From NCBI RefSeq assembly GCF_003287495.1, contig NZ_PRLE01000006.1, forward strand, positions 1 to 64,000: 64,000 bases of DNA. Reading direction: 5' to 3'. Below are positions 16,591 through 25,777 of this stretch, one piece after another. Position 1 is the stretch's first letter; every line of letters starts with the position of its first letter. The position numbers and the translations under genes are program-made. The notes beneath the pieces were generated by a model. That model ran no database searches. It had not been told where the DNA came from and saw nothing but the letters and a program-made list of their open reading frames with translations. The stretch comes from Faecalibacterium prausnitzii (GTDB lineage Bacteria; Bacillota; Clostridia; Oscillospirales; Ruminococcaceae).

Positions 16591-17112
16591 ATGAATTTTA
16601 CACCATTTGAAACACCCCGGCTTCGGCTGCGCCCGCAGGAAGCGCGGGATGCAGGCTTTGCGCTCTGCATCTGGGGCGACCCCATCACCGGGAAATATCT
16701 CTCCGATCCGCCGCTGGATGCCATTGACGATCTGAACGAGTACATGGAACTGCTGCGGCATCTGAGCGACGCACCGGACCGCTATTATATGATTGCCGAA
16801 GACAAAGCCACCGGCCAGCCCATTGGTACATGCTGCGCCGTCATCAAAAACGGCGGCACCTGCTGGGATATCGGTTACTGCATCCACCCCACCCGCTGGC
16901 GGCAGGGCTATGCCAAAGAAATGGTAACGGCCGTTGTTGCATTTGGCGCACAAAATGGCGTTAAAACATTTCTCGCTGATGTTGCCGCGGAAAATCTCGG
17001 CTCCTGCGCCGTCATGCGTGTTCTTGGCTTTACCCCCACCGAAAACGGCACCTTTCACCGGGGCAGTACCACACTGGAATACAGAAACCTCACATTCAGG
17101 AAAGAATTATGA
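16591..17112 (+). CDS. GNAT-family N-acetyltransferase
   Basis: A 173-residue RimJ/RimL-like acetyltransferase: FETPRLRLRPQEARDA at the start, CWDIGYCIHPTRWRQGYAKEM (about 91-111, acetyl-CoA loop), and NLGSCAVMRVLGFTPT near the end. The substrate is unknown. AAGAGGAA precedes the ATG, and the stop overlaps the next gene by four bases. Confidence 0.85.
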   Translation: MNFTPFETPRLRLRPQEARDAGFALCIWGDPITGKYLSDPPLDAIDDLNEYMELLRHLSDAPDRYYMIAEDKATGQPIGTCCAVIKNGGTCWDIGYCIHPTRWRQGYAKEMVTAVVAFGAQNGVKTFLADVAAENLGSCAVMRVLGFTPTENGTFHRGSTTLEYRNLTFRKEL

Positions 17113-17717
17113 CGTCAAACAGCCTTACCCCTATCATCAATTCCATTACTGCCCTGCTCTCCACTGCCGCAGGACGCCCCATCCTCATCGCTTTGGACGG
17201 CCGGTGCGGCAGCGGCAAAACGACGCTGGCGGCACAGCTGGCAGAGCGGTTTCCCGGCAGCCGGACCATCCACACCGACGACTACTACCTCCCTCCTGCC
17301 CAGCGGGTGCCGGGGTGGGAAACACTCCCCTGCGCCAACATGGATTTAAAGCGCCTGCGGGCCGAGGTGCTGAACCCTGCCCGGGCGGGGCAGCCGTTTT
17401 CTTATATCGCATACTCCTGCCGGGAGGGAGCCTATCTGCCGCCCGTCTCCTGCCAGCCCGCGCGGCTGGTCATCGTGGAGGGCAGTTACAGCCACCACCC
17501 GGCCCTCGCCGATTGTTATGACCTGCGGGTCTTCGTCACCTGCTCCAAGGCGGAGCAGACCCGCCGCCTGCAGGCCCGGGAGGGGGCGCGGTATCCCGCT
17601 TTTGCCCAGCGCTGGATCCCGCTGGAAGAGGGATATTTTGCAAAGTATTCCATTGAAGAAAGTGCAGACTTGATTCTGGATCCCGAAAAGGGTATGATAG
17701 AGGCAACAAAATCATAA
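17109..17717 (+). CDS. Uridine-kinase-like P-loop kinase
   Basis: A 202-residue NTPase with Walker A DGRCGSGKTTLAAQL (about 30-44) and HTDDYYLPP, the DD(Y/F)Y motif of uridine/pantothenate-kinase-like enzymes. LVIVEGSYSHHP corresponds to Walker B and the following loop. It probably phosphorylates a small hydroxyl substrate, but identity is not clear. It is translationally coupled to the GNAT gene (ATGA overlap) and lies 14 bases before pepT. Confidence 0.75.
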   Translation: MTSNSLTPIINSITALLSTAAGRPILIALDGRCGSGKTTLAAQLAERFPGSRTIHTDDYYLPPAQRVPGWETLPCANMDLKRLRAEVLNPARAGQPFSYIAYSCREGAYLPPVSCQPARLVIVEGSYSHHPALADCYDLRVFVTCSKAEQTRRLQAREGARYPAFAQRWIPLEEGYFAKYSIEESADLILDPEKGMIEATKS

Positions 17718-17731
17718 AGGAGCATCATCTT

Positions 17732-18949
17732 ATGCGTGCTTACGAACGACTGTTACAATACGCCCGGGTGTATACCACCTCGGACCCCGAATCCGGCACC
17801 CACCCCTCCGCAGCCCGCGAGTTCGACCTCGCCCACATGCTGGTGGAGGAGATGAAGAATCTGGGCATCGAGGACGCCCGTGTGGACGAGCACTGCTACG
17901 TCTACGGCACCCTGCCCGCCACCCCCGGCTGCGAGAAGCTGCCCGCGCTGGGCCTCATCGCCCACATGGACACTGCCCCGGATGCCAGCGGCGAAAACGT
18001 CAACCCCATCCTCCACGAGAACTATGACGGCAACGATGTGACTCTGCCCGCCACCGGGATGGTCATGAAGACCTCCACGTTCCCGTTCCTGAAAGAGCTC
18101 AAAGGCGAGACCCTTATCACCACCGACGGCACCACCTTGCTGGGGGCGGACGACAAGGCCGGTGTGGCTGAGATCATGACCGCCGCCGAGACCCTGCTTG
18201 CCGAGGGCCGCCCCCACGGCAAGGTCTGCATCGCCTTTACCCCCGACGAGGAGATCGGCGAGGGCGCTTCCCTGTTTGACATCCCCGGCTTTGGGGCCGA
18301 CTTTGCCTATACCGTCGATGGCGGCGATGTGGGCGGCATTGAGTACGAGAATTTCAACGCCGCTTCCGCTACCGTCACCATCCACGGCTTCTCGGTCCAT
18401 CCGGGCAGCGCCAAGGACGCCATGATCAACGCCTCCAATGTGGCGCTGGAGTTCCACAGCGCCCTGCCCGTGATGGCACGGCCTGAGACCACCGAGGGCT
18501 ATCAGGGCTTCTACCACCTGTGCCAGATGTACGGCGACGTCACCGACGCTAAGCTGGGTTACATCCTGCGCGACCACGACGCCCAGAAGCTGCAGTACAA
18601 GAAAGACAACCTGATGCAAATCGCCGCCTACCTGAACGGCAAGTACGGCGAGGGCACCGTGGAAGTGGAGATCAAGGACAGCTACCGGAACATGATCGAG
18701 AAGATCAAGCCCCACTTCCATCTGGTGGAGAACGCCCGCAAAGCCATCCGGATGGCAGGCCTGGAGCCCGAGGAAGAGCCGGTCCGCGGCGGCACCGATG
18801 GTGCCACCCTGAGCTGGAACGGCCTGCCCTGCCCCAACCTGGGCACCGGCGGCTTCAACTTTCACGGCGTCTGCGAGTGCACCACCGTGGAGCGGATGGA
18901 CAAGGCCACCGAGATCCTGCTGAACATCGTGGAGCTGTATTCCAAATAA
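17732..18949 (+). CDS. pepT: Peptidase T (aminotripeptidase)
   Basis: An M20-family zinc peptidase of 405 residues, the usual PepT length. Metal-site motifs are intact: AHMDTAPD (H79, D81 region), GADDKAGV, PDEEIGEG and GGTDGATLSWNG. It removes the N-terminal residue of tripeptides in the cytosol. AAAGGAGC precedes the ATG. A strong terminator follows. Confidence 0.95.
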   Translation: MRAYERLLQYARVYTTSDPESGTHPSAAREFDLAHMLVEEMKNLGIEDARVDEHCYVYGTLPATPGCEKLPALGLIAHMDTAPDASGENVNPILHENYDGNDVTLPATGMVMKTSTFPFLKELKGETLITTDGTTLLGADDKAGVAEIMTAAETLLAEGRPHGKVCIAFTPDEEIGEGASLFDIPGFGADFAYTVDGGDVGGIEYENFNAASATVTIHGFSVHPGSAKDAMINASNVALEFHSALPVMARPETTEGYQGFYHLCQMYGDVTDAKLGYILRDHDAQKLQYKKDNLMQIAAYLNGKYGEGTVEVEIKDSYRNMIEKIKPHFHLVENARKAIRMAGLEPEEEPVRGGTDGATLSWNGLPCPNLGTGGFNFHGVCECTTVERMDKATEILLNIVELYSK

Positions 18950-18959
18950 CTTCTACAAA

Positions 18960-19004
18960 CCAAAAAGAACGTCCGCACACTGTGCAGACGTTCTTTTTGG
19001 TTTT
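18960..19004. terminator. Bidirectional terminator between pepT and the K+ channel gene
   Basis: A long stem (CCAAAAAGAACGTC / GACGTTCTTTTTGG with an inner GCACA/TGTGC pair) separates convergent genes and carries A and T runs on both sides. Confidence 0.85.
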
Positions 19005-20412
19005 AACCCACGTTGATATGCCCCACCGGCATCACTTTCCGTTTGTTGTCGTCCGGTTTTGCCGTCAGGCTGATGGCCAGCGAGACGGGGCCCACGCGGC
19101 CCATGAACATGACCAGCATATACAGCAGCTTTGCCCCGGTGTTCAGCCGCCCGGTGACACCCACCGAGAGGCCCACGGTACCAAAGGCCGAGCAGGATTC
19201 AAAGATCGCGTCAATGACGGTGACGGCCTCGGCGCTGTTGTAGTAGACGACGACTGCCGAGCCCAGCGCCGCCACCGCACCCAGCATAATGATGGTCAGA
19301 GCGCGGTAAATCGTCTTGGACTCAATGTGGTGGTCATGGATGACGCAGTCATCCCGGCCCTGTGCCACACTGCGGATGGTCAGGATGACCACTGCAATGG
19401 TGGTCACTTTGACGCCGCCGCCCGTGGAGCCCGGCGCCGCGCCGATGAACTGCAGAATGCTCATCCAGAGCTTGGTCACCGGGCCGCAGGCTTCCAGGTC
19501 AATGGTATTCATGCCGGCGGTACGGGTGGAAACGGATTGGAACAGCGACGCCATGATCTTGCCCGGGACGCTCAGCCCGCCCATGGTGGCGGGGTTGTTC
19601 CACTCCATCAGGCCGATGAGCAGAGCCCCCAGCACCCAGAGAATGAGGGAAAATTCCAGCACCACCCGGGCCTGCAGCGAGAGGCGGCGGCGCTTGCGGT
19701 ACTCGCCCAGCTCCACCCAGACCATGAAACCCAGGCCGCCCGCCATGATCATGAACATGATAACGGCCTGCACATAATAGTTGTTCCCATAGGGTACCAC
19801 GGAGGAATACGCCCCGAAGCGTCCGAACAGGTCAAAGCCCGCGTTGCAGAACGCCGAGATGGCCGTAAAGACGCTAACCCAGATGCCCTCCGGGCCAAAC
19901 TGCGGCACCAGCGCAAACATGAGCAGCACGGCACCCATGGCCTCAAAGGTCGCAGCCAGCCGGATGACGATTTTAAGCACCTCCGTGGCCTTGGAAAGGC
20001 CTTCGGCCGAGACGCTTTCGCCCAGCAGCCGCAGATCCCGGAAGCCCATCCGCCGCCGGGCCGCCAGCGCAAAGAAACTGGTCAGCGTGACAAGGCCAAG
20101 GCCGCCCACCTGGATGAGGAGGAGCAGCACTGCCTGCCCGAAAAACGTGAACTGCGTCCAGGTGTCCCGCACGACGAGGCCGGTGACGCAGGTGGCGCTG
20201 GTGGCCGTGAACAGGGCATCCACCAGCCCCAGCCGCCCCTGTTTGCTGGCAATGGGCAGGCTGAGCAGCAGCGTGCCCGCCGCGATCACCAGCAGAAAGC
20301 TGACACAGATGGTCTGGGTGGCACTGCTGCCGGCCAGCCAGCCTTTTTGTTTGCGGAGATTGAATTTCTCCTTTTTTCGTTTTAGCATAAAGCCCCTCTT
20401 ATTTTCAGCCAT
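19003..20412 (-). CDS. ktrB: Potassium uptake channel subunit, TrkH/KtrB family
   Basis: A membrane protein of 469 residues with four M1-P-M2 repeats. The first pore loop reads TATSATCVTGLVV, the second GFDLFGRFGAY region, and later STRTAGMNTIDL and GTVGLSVG; single conserved pore glycines mark a KtrB/TrkH filter. A cytosolic KtrA/TrkA partner is expected for gating but is not in this window. The start may be the first ATG or MLKRKKEK eight codons later, which has GAGGGG close upstream. Confidence 0.88.
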   Translation of the reverse strand: MAENKRGFMLKRKKEKFNLRKQKGWLAGSSATQTICVSFLLVIAAGTLLLSLPIASKQGRLGLVDALFTATSATCVTGLVVRDTWTQFTFFGQAVLLLLIQVGGLGLVTLTSFFALAARRRMGFRDLRLLGESVSAEGLSKATEVLKIVIRLAATFEAMGAVLLMFALVPQFGPEGIWVSVFTAISAFCNAGFDLFGRFGAYSSVVPYGNNYYVQAVIMFMIMAGGLGFMVWVELGEYRKRRRLSLQARVVLEFSLILWVLGALLIGLMEWNNPATMGGLSVPGKIMASLFQSVSTRTAGMNTIDLEACGPVTKLWMSILQFIGAAPGSTGGGVKVTTIAVVILTIRSVAQGRDDCVIHDHHIESKTIYRALTIIMLGAVAALGSAVVVYYNSAEAVTVIDAIFESCSAFGTVGLSVGVTGRLNTGAKLLYMLVMFMGRVGPVSLAISLTAKPDDNKRKVMPVGHINVG

Positions 20413-20458
20413 TCCCGCAGGATACTTTCCAGTTTGCCCCGATCCAGTATCTGTTCAT

Positions 20459-20866
20459 TCAGTTCTGCGTTGCAAACATGGAGAATGTTCCCGCTGCCAG
20501 CAGTTTCTGCGTTTCTTTCACGTAGATCTCCACCAGCACGGTGCACACGGTGCGGCCCCGGTGCTGCACTTTGCCCACCGCGTAGACCTGACCCTCGTGG
20601 ATGTTCCGGTAGTAATTCAGGCTGCCGGTTTGGGTCACATAAGTGCGGCCATCGGTCCGGGCGGTAACGCCGCTGCAGCAGTCCGCCAGCGTAAACAGCA
20701 GGCCGCCGTGCAGCATCCCCATGGGGTTAAGCAGCTCCGGGCGGGCGGTGGTGCCCATCACGGCGTGGTCTTCCTCCAGCTCCCAGATCTCAATGCCGCA
20801 GGCCTGGACAAAGGCATTTTCAGCAGTATATTCGATCAGTTTTTTCTTTAAATTCTCATTCATCAC
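20459..20866 (-). CDS. PaaI-type hotdog-fold thioesterase
   Basis: A 135-residue protein with LLNPMGMLHGGLLFTLADCCSGVTA (split: the HGG-x-LADxxSG core is about 49-68), typical of PaaI/YiiD-like acyl-CoA thioesterases. It probably hydrolyses aryl- or short-chain acyl-CoA; the substrate is unknown. GGGAGAG lies before the ATG. Its start overlaps the end of the truncated rpoN by 11 bases, so the two are translationally linked. Confidence 0.85.
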   Translation of the reverse strand: MMNENLKKKLIEYTAENAFVQACGIEIWELEEDHAVMGTTARPELLNPMGMLHGGLLFTLADCCSGVTARTDGRTYVTQTGSLNYYRNIHEGQVYAVGKVQHRGRTVCTVLVEIYVKETQKLLAAGTFSMFATQN

Positions 20867-22016
20867 TCATACTCTCCCGGGTAAAGAACCAGCTCATGGG
20901 GTAGATGCCCTGCGGGCACTGCAGATACTTGTCCTTTACCGCGCAGCGAATCCATTCTTTGGATACTCCCAGCGCGTCGGCTGCCTGCTGCAGCTCCAGC
21001 GGGCGGAGGTAGCCGTGGCCTTTGCGGAAGAATTCTTCCTGCTCCGCCACGATCTTTTTGGCACAGCGCTCCAGCAGCGCCTGCCGCCCGTTGATGTTTT
21101 CCACGATGCTGCGGGCCTGGTTCAGCTTCTCCGAAAGATAGAGGCGCACCTCTTCATCCGGCGTCTCGAGCAGCAGGTTGCTGTAATACACGCTGAGATC
21201 CAGCGGGGGCAGACCGCCGCCGTTCACCTGCACTTCCAGCTCCTCGTCTTCCCCGGGCAGCACCAGGACATCGGGCGTGACATAACTCAGGTTCTCCCGG
21301 CGGCTGAAACCAGTACCCGGGCGGGGGTTCAGGGAGCGGATCAGGTCGCACTCCTCCCGCACCAGAGCCTCGGAGGCCCCCGTCTTCCGGCTGATGGCAC
21401 CATAGCCGTTCTCGGCCAGCTCATCCATGAACTGTTCCACGATGATCCTTGCCAGCCGGTGGTCGCCTGCGTGCCGCTCGATCTGCAAACTCAGGCACTC
21501 GGTCCGGTCCCGGGCACCCACGCCCGCCGGGTCGGCAGCCTGCAGCTCCGTCAGGGCACGGGAGATCACCGCGTCGCTGACGCCCAGCGATGCGGCCAGC
21601 TCGGCGGGGTCCTCGCTGAGAAAACCGTCATCGTCCAGCCGGTCACAGAGCAGCTCCACGGCCTGCAGCACCTCCGGCTCCAGCTTCGTGCCGATAAACT
21701 GCGAAAGCACAAAGCGGGAGAGGTCGTTCTCATCGCTCAGATAATATCCCATCCGGGAAAGCGGGTCCCGGCTGCCGTCTTCCTCGTCCTGGCCCTGATA
21801 GTAAGAATCCTGCCAGTCGCCGGCCTCCAGCCACTCCCGTTTCCGGGCAAAATTCGGGTCTTCCAGCATCTCTTCGCCCGGGTCGGACAGCTCAAACACC
21901 GGGTTTTCCTGCAAAGCGGTTTCTACATAATCCCGCAGCTCCTGCACACCCATCTGCAGTACGCCTGCAAACTGTGTTTCCTGGGGAGACGGAGTCTGTT
22001 TATACGTTGCGCTCAT
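20856..22016 (-). CDS. rpoN: Sigma-54 factor RpoN lacking the C-terminal RpoN box
   Basis: A 386-residue RpoN homologue. Region I is recognisable (QFAGVLQMGVQELRDYV, ENPVFEL), as are the core-binding domain (DDDGFLSEDPAELAASLGV, DPAGVGARDRTECL, LNPRPGTGFS) and the HTH region (ADALGVSKEWIRCAVKDKYL, then YPMSWFFTRE). It stops directly after the FF motif. The usual last 80-100 residues, including the ARRTVAKYRE RpoN box that reads the -24 element, are absent, and the thioesterase gene begins there. GGGAGG supports the start. Confidence 0.8.
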   Translation of the reverse strand: MSATYKQTPSPQETQFAGVLQMGVQELRDYVETALQENPVFELSDPGEEMLEDPNFARKREWLEAGDWQDSYYQGQDEEDGSRDPLSRMGYYLSDENDLSRFVLSQFIGTKLEPEVLQAVELLCDRLDDDGFLSEDPAELAASLGVSDAVISRALTELQAADPAGVGARDRTECLSLQIERHAGDHRLARIIVEQFMDELAENGYGAISRKTGASEALVREECDLIRSLNPRPGTGFSRRENLSYVTPDVLVLPGEDEELEVQVNGGGLPPLDLSVYYSNLLLETPDEEVRLYLSEKLNQARSIVENINGRQALLERCAKKIVAEQEEFFRKGHGYLRPLELQQAADALGVSKEWIRCAVKDKYLQCPQGIYPMSWFFTRESMSDE

Positions 22017-22106
22017 TTCATTTACCTCCCAATCATCAGCGGTTTCAGTCTATCACATCCCCTGTTGTGAATCAACATTTCTCCAGATTTCTTGGCAGGT
22101 TGCAAC

Positions 22107-22138
22107 AAAAAGTGCGCCCGCATTTTGTGCAGGCGCAC
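22107..22138 (-). terminator. Terminator of the ykoFEDC operon
   Basis: Stem GTGCGCCTGC / GCGGGCGCAC (one mismatch) followed by TTTTT on the minus strand, 25 bases after the ykoC-like gene. Confidence 0.85.
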
Positions 22139-22162
22139 AGTAGAGCACGGTGGAAAACCCGC

Positions 22163-22903
22163 TCAGTACTTTAAAAACAGCATTCCCAGCACCACGCCGC
22201 CCACCATGAGCGCCGCGGCGGCCAGGTCATACCAGTGCACCCGTGGTACCGTATAATAGGTACGCGGCGCATCCCCGCAAAAGCCCTTGGACTCCATGGC
22301 CATGGCGATGGACTCCGACCAGCGGACGCTGTTGACCAGCATGGTGAAGACCGGCTTCATCGAGAGCGGGCCCGCTTTCAGGCCGCGCGCCGCAAAGGCC
22401 GTGCGCACCTGGGCATACTCCCGCGCCATCCCCGGCATCAGGTGGAACGCCGCCAGGATGCCATAGGCAAACTTGGGCGGGAGGTGGCACTGGTGCAGCA
22501 GGCTGGCAATGAAGAAGTCCCCCTCGGTGGAAAGTGCAAACAGGATGCCCAGCCCGGCGTAGGCCAGCAGACGGGTGGCCAGCTGCAGCGCCGTGTACAG
22601 GTTTTGCGACAGGGCCGCGCGCACACTGTAAGGCATGGCCGAAAGGCTGCTCAGATCCATGGTCTGCGTGCTGCCGCCCCGGGCGTAGTAAAGGCCCGTC
22701 ACAAACAGGCCGAACGCCGCAATGCAGGCCGGCAGCAGGATGACGCCGATCTTTTTCAGACTTACCCGGGAGCAGAACATCAACAGCAGCAGGCAGACGG
22801 CCAGCACCAGCAGGTTCAGGCTGACCAGATACTCAAACGAGAGCAGAATGACACAGATCAGCACCGTAAATGCCTTTACGGTGGGGTTCCAGCGTTCCAG
22901 CAT
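22163..22903 (-). CDS. ykoC: ECF transporter transmembrane component (EcfT), YkoC-like
   Basis: A 246-residue membrane protein with about six transmembrane segments and the EcfT coupling motif region AAFHLMPGMAREYAQVRTAFAARG followed by SESIAMAMESKGF (the A-R-G box type). It links the ATPases to the substrate-binding S component. It starts one base after the ATPase gene. Last gene of the riboswitch-controlled operon. Confidence 0.9.
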   Translation of the reverse strand: MLERWNPTVKAFTVLICVILLSFEYLVSLNLLVLAVCLLLLMFCSRVSLKKIGVILLPACIAAFGLFVTGLYYARGGSTQTMDLSSLSAMPYSVRAALSQNLYTALQLATRLLAYAGLGILFALSTEGDFFIASLLHQCHLPPKFAYGILAAFHLMPGMAREYAQVRTAFAARGLKAGPLSMKPVFTMLVNSVRWSESIAMAMESKGFCGDAPRTYYTVPRVHWYDLAAAALMVGGVVLGMLFLKY

Positions 22904-24415
22904 TTACAGCACCTCCTCTGCGGATTTTTCCACCAGCGCGGTATCTTCCAGCCGGTAGATTTTATCGGCCCAGGCCGCAGCCAGCTCGGTATCGTGGGTG
23001 ATGAAGATGACCGTCAGCCCCTCCTGCTCCACTTTTTCCCGCAGGTGCTCCATGATGGCGTTTACTGAGCGGGCATCCTGGCCGTAGGTGGGTTCGTCCA
23101 GCAATAGCAGTTCCTGCCCGCCTGCCAGCACCGAAAGAACCGCCAGCCGCCTCTGCTGGCCCTGGCTAAGCATGTAGGGCGAGTACCGCCGCTGCCGTTT
23201 CAGTCCGTAGCGATCCAGCAGCTCTTCGGCCCGCTGGCGGCAGGCCTCGTCCGAGAGGCCCGGCTCCCAGAGCCGCAGACCAACACAGACCTCGTCCTCC
23301 ACATTCTGGGTGACGAACTGGTTGGCCGGGTTTTGGAACACGATGCCGATGTGGCGGTACAGCTCTTTCGACTTCATTTTTGCAATGTCCCGGCCCTGAA
23401 ACAGGATCCGCCCCGTGTAGGGGTGCTGCTTGAGCACCGAGAGAAAGGTCGTGGTTTTGCCGGTGCCGCTGGGGCCGAGAACTGCCGTCATACAGCCCGC
23501 CGGGAAATCCGCGTCCACATTCTGCACCAGAAAGGGTGCGTCGTACACCGTGCGGCCCCACTTGCGGCGGGTGGGCAGCCCCTTGCGGATGCTGACACCC
23601 CGGAACTGCAAAAGCGGCTTGCCCTCTGCCACCGGGCGGGCCGCTCGCTCCGGCCGGGAGCCCGGGTAAAACAGGCCCAGCCGCTCAAAGTCCGTGCGGT
23701 GTTCCGGCAGATTTTTGCAGTGGATGCCCCGGGCGGCTACTTTGCCGCCCTCTTCCAGCAGGATGATCTCATCCGCCGCTTCCAGCCAGAGGTCTGCCTT
23801 ATGGTCGATGGCCAGAATCGTCCGGCCAGAAGTTTTCATCCTCAGCAGCATTTCCAGCAGCTGGGCTGCCGCCTCGTGGTCCAGGTTGGCAAAGCTTTCA
23901 TCCAGCAGGATGCAGCGGCTCTCCATAACGTAGAGGCAGGAAAGGGCCGCTTTCTGCTTCTCGCCGCCGGACAGGGTGGAAAGAGTCCGATCCAGCAGCG
24001 GCGCAATGCCCAGCTCCGCGGCGGCCCGGTCGATCCGGGCATCCATCTCCCCGGCAGGGACGCGGATGTTCTCCAGACAGAAGCGCATCTCCTCCCGCAG
24101 GGTGTTCATACAGAACTGCAGGTCCGGGTTCTGGAACAGCACCGTCAGGTAAGCGGCCCGTTTCTGCGGGTCCAGCGTTTTCAGGTCCTGCCCGTACAGC
24201 CGGATGGTTCCGCTCTCCAGAAAACCACCGTTTTCCGGGTACAGCCCTGCGGCTACCGCGGCCAGCGTGCTTTTGCCGCAGCCGCTGCCGCCCATCAGGA
24301 CCGTGAGCGTCCCGGCCGGGATGCTCAGGCTGGTATGGTCCAGAATGTTGCGTTTGCCTTTTTCCTGATAGCGGAACACGGCATCTTCCAGCTCCAACGC
24401 GGTGTTGGCCGACAT
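22904..24415 (-). CDS. ykoD: ECF transporter ATPase with two fused ABC domains, YkoD-like
   Basis: A 503-residue protein with two ABC cassettes. Domain 1: Walker A GGSGCGKST, signature LSGGEKQKAAL, Walker B CILLDESFANLDHE. Domain 2 (from about 265): Walker A GPSGTGKTT, signature LSQGQQRRLAV, Walker B LLLLDEPTYGQDA. This fused form is the YkoD arrangement of the hydroxymethylpyrimidine/thiamine ECF transporter. It lies three bases after the S-component gene. Confidence 0.92.
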   Translation of the reverse strand: MSANTALELEDAVFRYQEKGKRNILDHTSLSIPAGTLTVLMGGSGCGKSTLAAVAAGLYPENGGFLESGTIRLYGQDLKTLDPQKRAAYLTVLFQNPDLQFCMNTLREEMRFCLENIRVPAGEMDARIDRAAAELGIAPLLDRTLSTLSGGEKQKAALSCLYVMESRCILLDESFANLDHEAAAQLLEMLLRMKTSGRTILAIDHKADLWLEAADEIILLEEGGKVAARGIHCKNLPEHRTDFERLGLFYPGSRPERAARPVAEGKPLLQFRGVSIRKGLPTRRKWGRTVYDAPFLVQNVDADFPAGCMTAVLGPSGTGKTTTFLSVLKQHPYTGRILFQGRDIAKMKSKELYRHIGIVFQNPANQFVTQNVEDEVCVGLRLWEPGLSDEACRQRAEELLDRYGLKRQRRYSPYMLSQGQQRRLAVLSVLAGGQELLLLDEPTYGQDARSVNAIMEHLREKVEQEGLTVIFITHDTELAAAWADKIYRLEDTALVEKSAEEVL

Positions 24416-24418
24416 TTC

Positions 24419-25018
24419 TTAATCCTCCAGGTCAGCGTCCTGTGCCTGTGCCACGGCATAGCCTTTCAGGACACCTGCCTTGACGAGGCCGTCGGCCAGC
24501 ATCGGGGTGATGAAACCGTCAAAGACGATGGCGCTGATGATGCGCACCACCAGCATGATGGCCAGCACAGGGATAGCAATTTTGTTGTAGCCGCTGATGA
24601 ACAGGTTGTAGATCAGGGTCAGGACCGAGCAGATGACAGCGCCCTCGATCATGGTCATCCGGTCAAACTTCTTGTAGTGTTTCAGGGCAATGATGAGCTC
24701 AAAGCCAAGGCCCTGCACCAGGCCGGACAGGATGATGATGGGTCCAAAATAGTTGCCGTACAGGCACTCCAGCACAGCGGCCAGCAGCTCGGCGATGAGG
24801 CCGGTGCCGGGCTTGCGCATGACATAGATGCCGAACGCACCGGCCATGAAGTAGATGCCGTAGAACGGCTCATAGCCCAGAGAGGCCATGCCGAACGGGG
24901 TCAGCATCCCGTACAGAACGCCGCCAATGTAAGTGCAGCCCAGATAGACCACACCGAACAGCACAGCGCTGATGGCAATGAGCAGAACGTCTTTCAGTTT
25001 CCAGTTTTTCGTATTCAT
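24419..25018 (-). CDS. ykoE: ECF transporter S component, YkoE family (thiamine precursor)
   Basis: A 199-residue membrane protein with about six helices. LKDVLLIAISAVLFGVVYLG and the GYEPFYGIYFMAGAFG segment match YkoE S components, believed to bind thiamine or its pyrimidine precursor HMP. It lies between ykoF- and ykoD-like genes, under a TPP riboswitch, which strongly supports the substrate class. Confidence 0.9.
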   Translation of the reverse strand: MNTKNWKLKDVLLIAISAVLFGVVYLGCTYIGGVLYGMLTPFGMASLGYEPFYGIYFMAGAFGIYVMRKPGTGLIAELLAAVLECLYGNYFGPIIILSGLVQGLGFELIIALKHYKKFDRMTMIEGAVICSVLTLIYNLFISGYNKIAIPVLAIMLVVRIISAIVFDGFITPMLADGLVKAGVLKGYAVAQAQDADLED

Positions 25019-25019
25019 T

Positions 25020-25664
25020 TTAGTTTTCCTCCGTCGGGCTGTTGCAGTTCATGGTAAAGTGCAGGACATAGTGGTGGACCGCCGGGGCGTTCTCCATCAG
25101 CTCACAGACATGGGTCAGGTAGGTGAACACATCCTGCACGTCGCCGTCGATGCGGGTGGCATAGTGGATGGTCTTGGGGTTCAGGCCCTCGTCCTGCGCC
25201 ATGTACCACACCTTGGCGATCTCGTCGATGTACTGGGCATCCCCCAGCGGGTACAGGGCCAGCTTGCAGTGGACCGGGAAGTGGATGTCTTTCACCAGTG
25301 CCGCATTAGGGGCCTCGCCCTCACGGTTCAGCACGCTGTCGCCGGACACATCGCCCGGGCAGCCCTTGGAGAACTGCCCCTCCAGCGCCATGTGGACGCC
25401 GGGGCGGTAAGCGTTCAGGAACAGTGCCTGCACGGCGTCCGCCACATAGGGCAGCTTGCCGCGGTAAACGGTCGAAAGGGCATCCGTCTCACTCCACACC
25501 GCAGAGGTATTCGTCTTTTCCAGCGAGCCCAGAATGATCTCGATGTACTTGTCCGACATGGGGTACAGGGTAAAGCGGCAGCCCGCAATGGGCAGCTCCG
25601 TGCCGCGGCCCGCCCAGGGCAGGTCCGGGCGGTTGCAGCCGGTACAGCAGTTTTCGGTTTCCAT
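25020..25664 (-). CDS. ykoF: Thiamine/HMP-binding protein YkoF
   Basis: A 214-residue cytosolic protein with two YkoF repeats: AGCRFTLYPMSDKYIEIILG in the first half and FPVHCKLALYPLGDAQYIDEI in the second (about 125-145). In Bacillus YkoF binds thiamine between the repeats. METENCCTG at 25664 is chosen as the start because AAGGAAC precedes it; the longer frame upstream is riboswitch RNA. It is the first gene of ykoFEDC. Confidence 0.9.
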   Translation of the reverse strand: METENCCTGCNRPDLPWAGRGTELPIAGCRFTLYPMSDKYIEIILGSLEKTNTSAVWSETDALSTVYRGKLPYVADAVQALFLNAYRPGVHMALEGQFSKGCPGDVSGDSVLNREGEAPNAALVKDIHFPVHCKLALYPLGDAQYIDEIAKVWYMAQDEGLNPKTIHYATRIDGDVQDVFTYLTHVCELMENAPAVHHYVLHFTMNCNSPTEEN

Positions 25665-25696
25665 AGTCGTTCCTTCTTTTCCATTTTTGTACAAAA

Positions 25697-25736
25697 CAAA
25701 AGGAATGCTTTTCGTCCAGGAAAAGCATCCCTTTTG
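25697..25736 (-). terminator. Expression-platform terminator of the TPP riboswitch
   Basis: An AAAAGG(G/-)ATGCTTTTC / GAAAAGCATTCCTTTT stem followed by a T-rich run on the minus strand lies between the aptamer and ykoF. Its 5' arm repeats the AAAAGCA sequence found at the 3' end of aptamer P1 (25772-25785), which offers an alternative pairing for switching. Confidence 0.8.
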
Positions 25737-25777
25737 CCAGCAGGCGCGGCGGCCCGTTGTAAAAAGCGACAGAAATG

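Noticed and set aside
16591-17717. Streptothricin or aminoglycoside resistance acetyltransferase plus kinase
   Set aside because: The GNAT and P-loop proteins are generic; none of the signature residues of known resistance enzymes are recognised.
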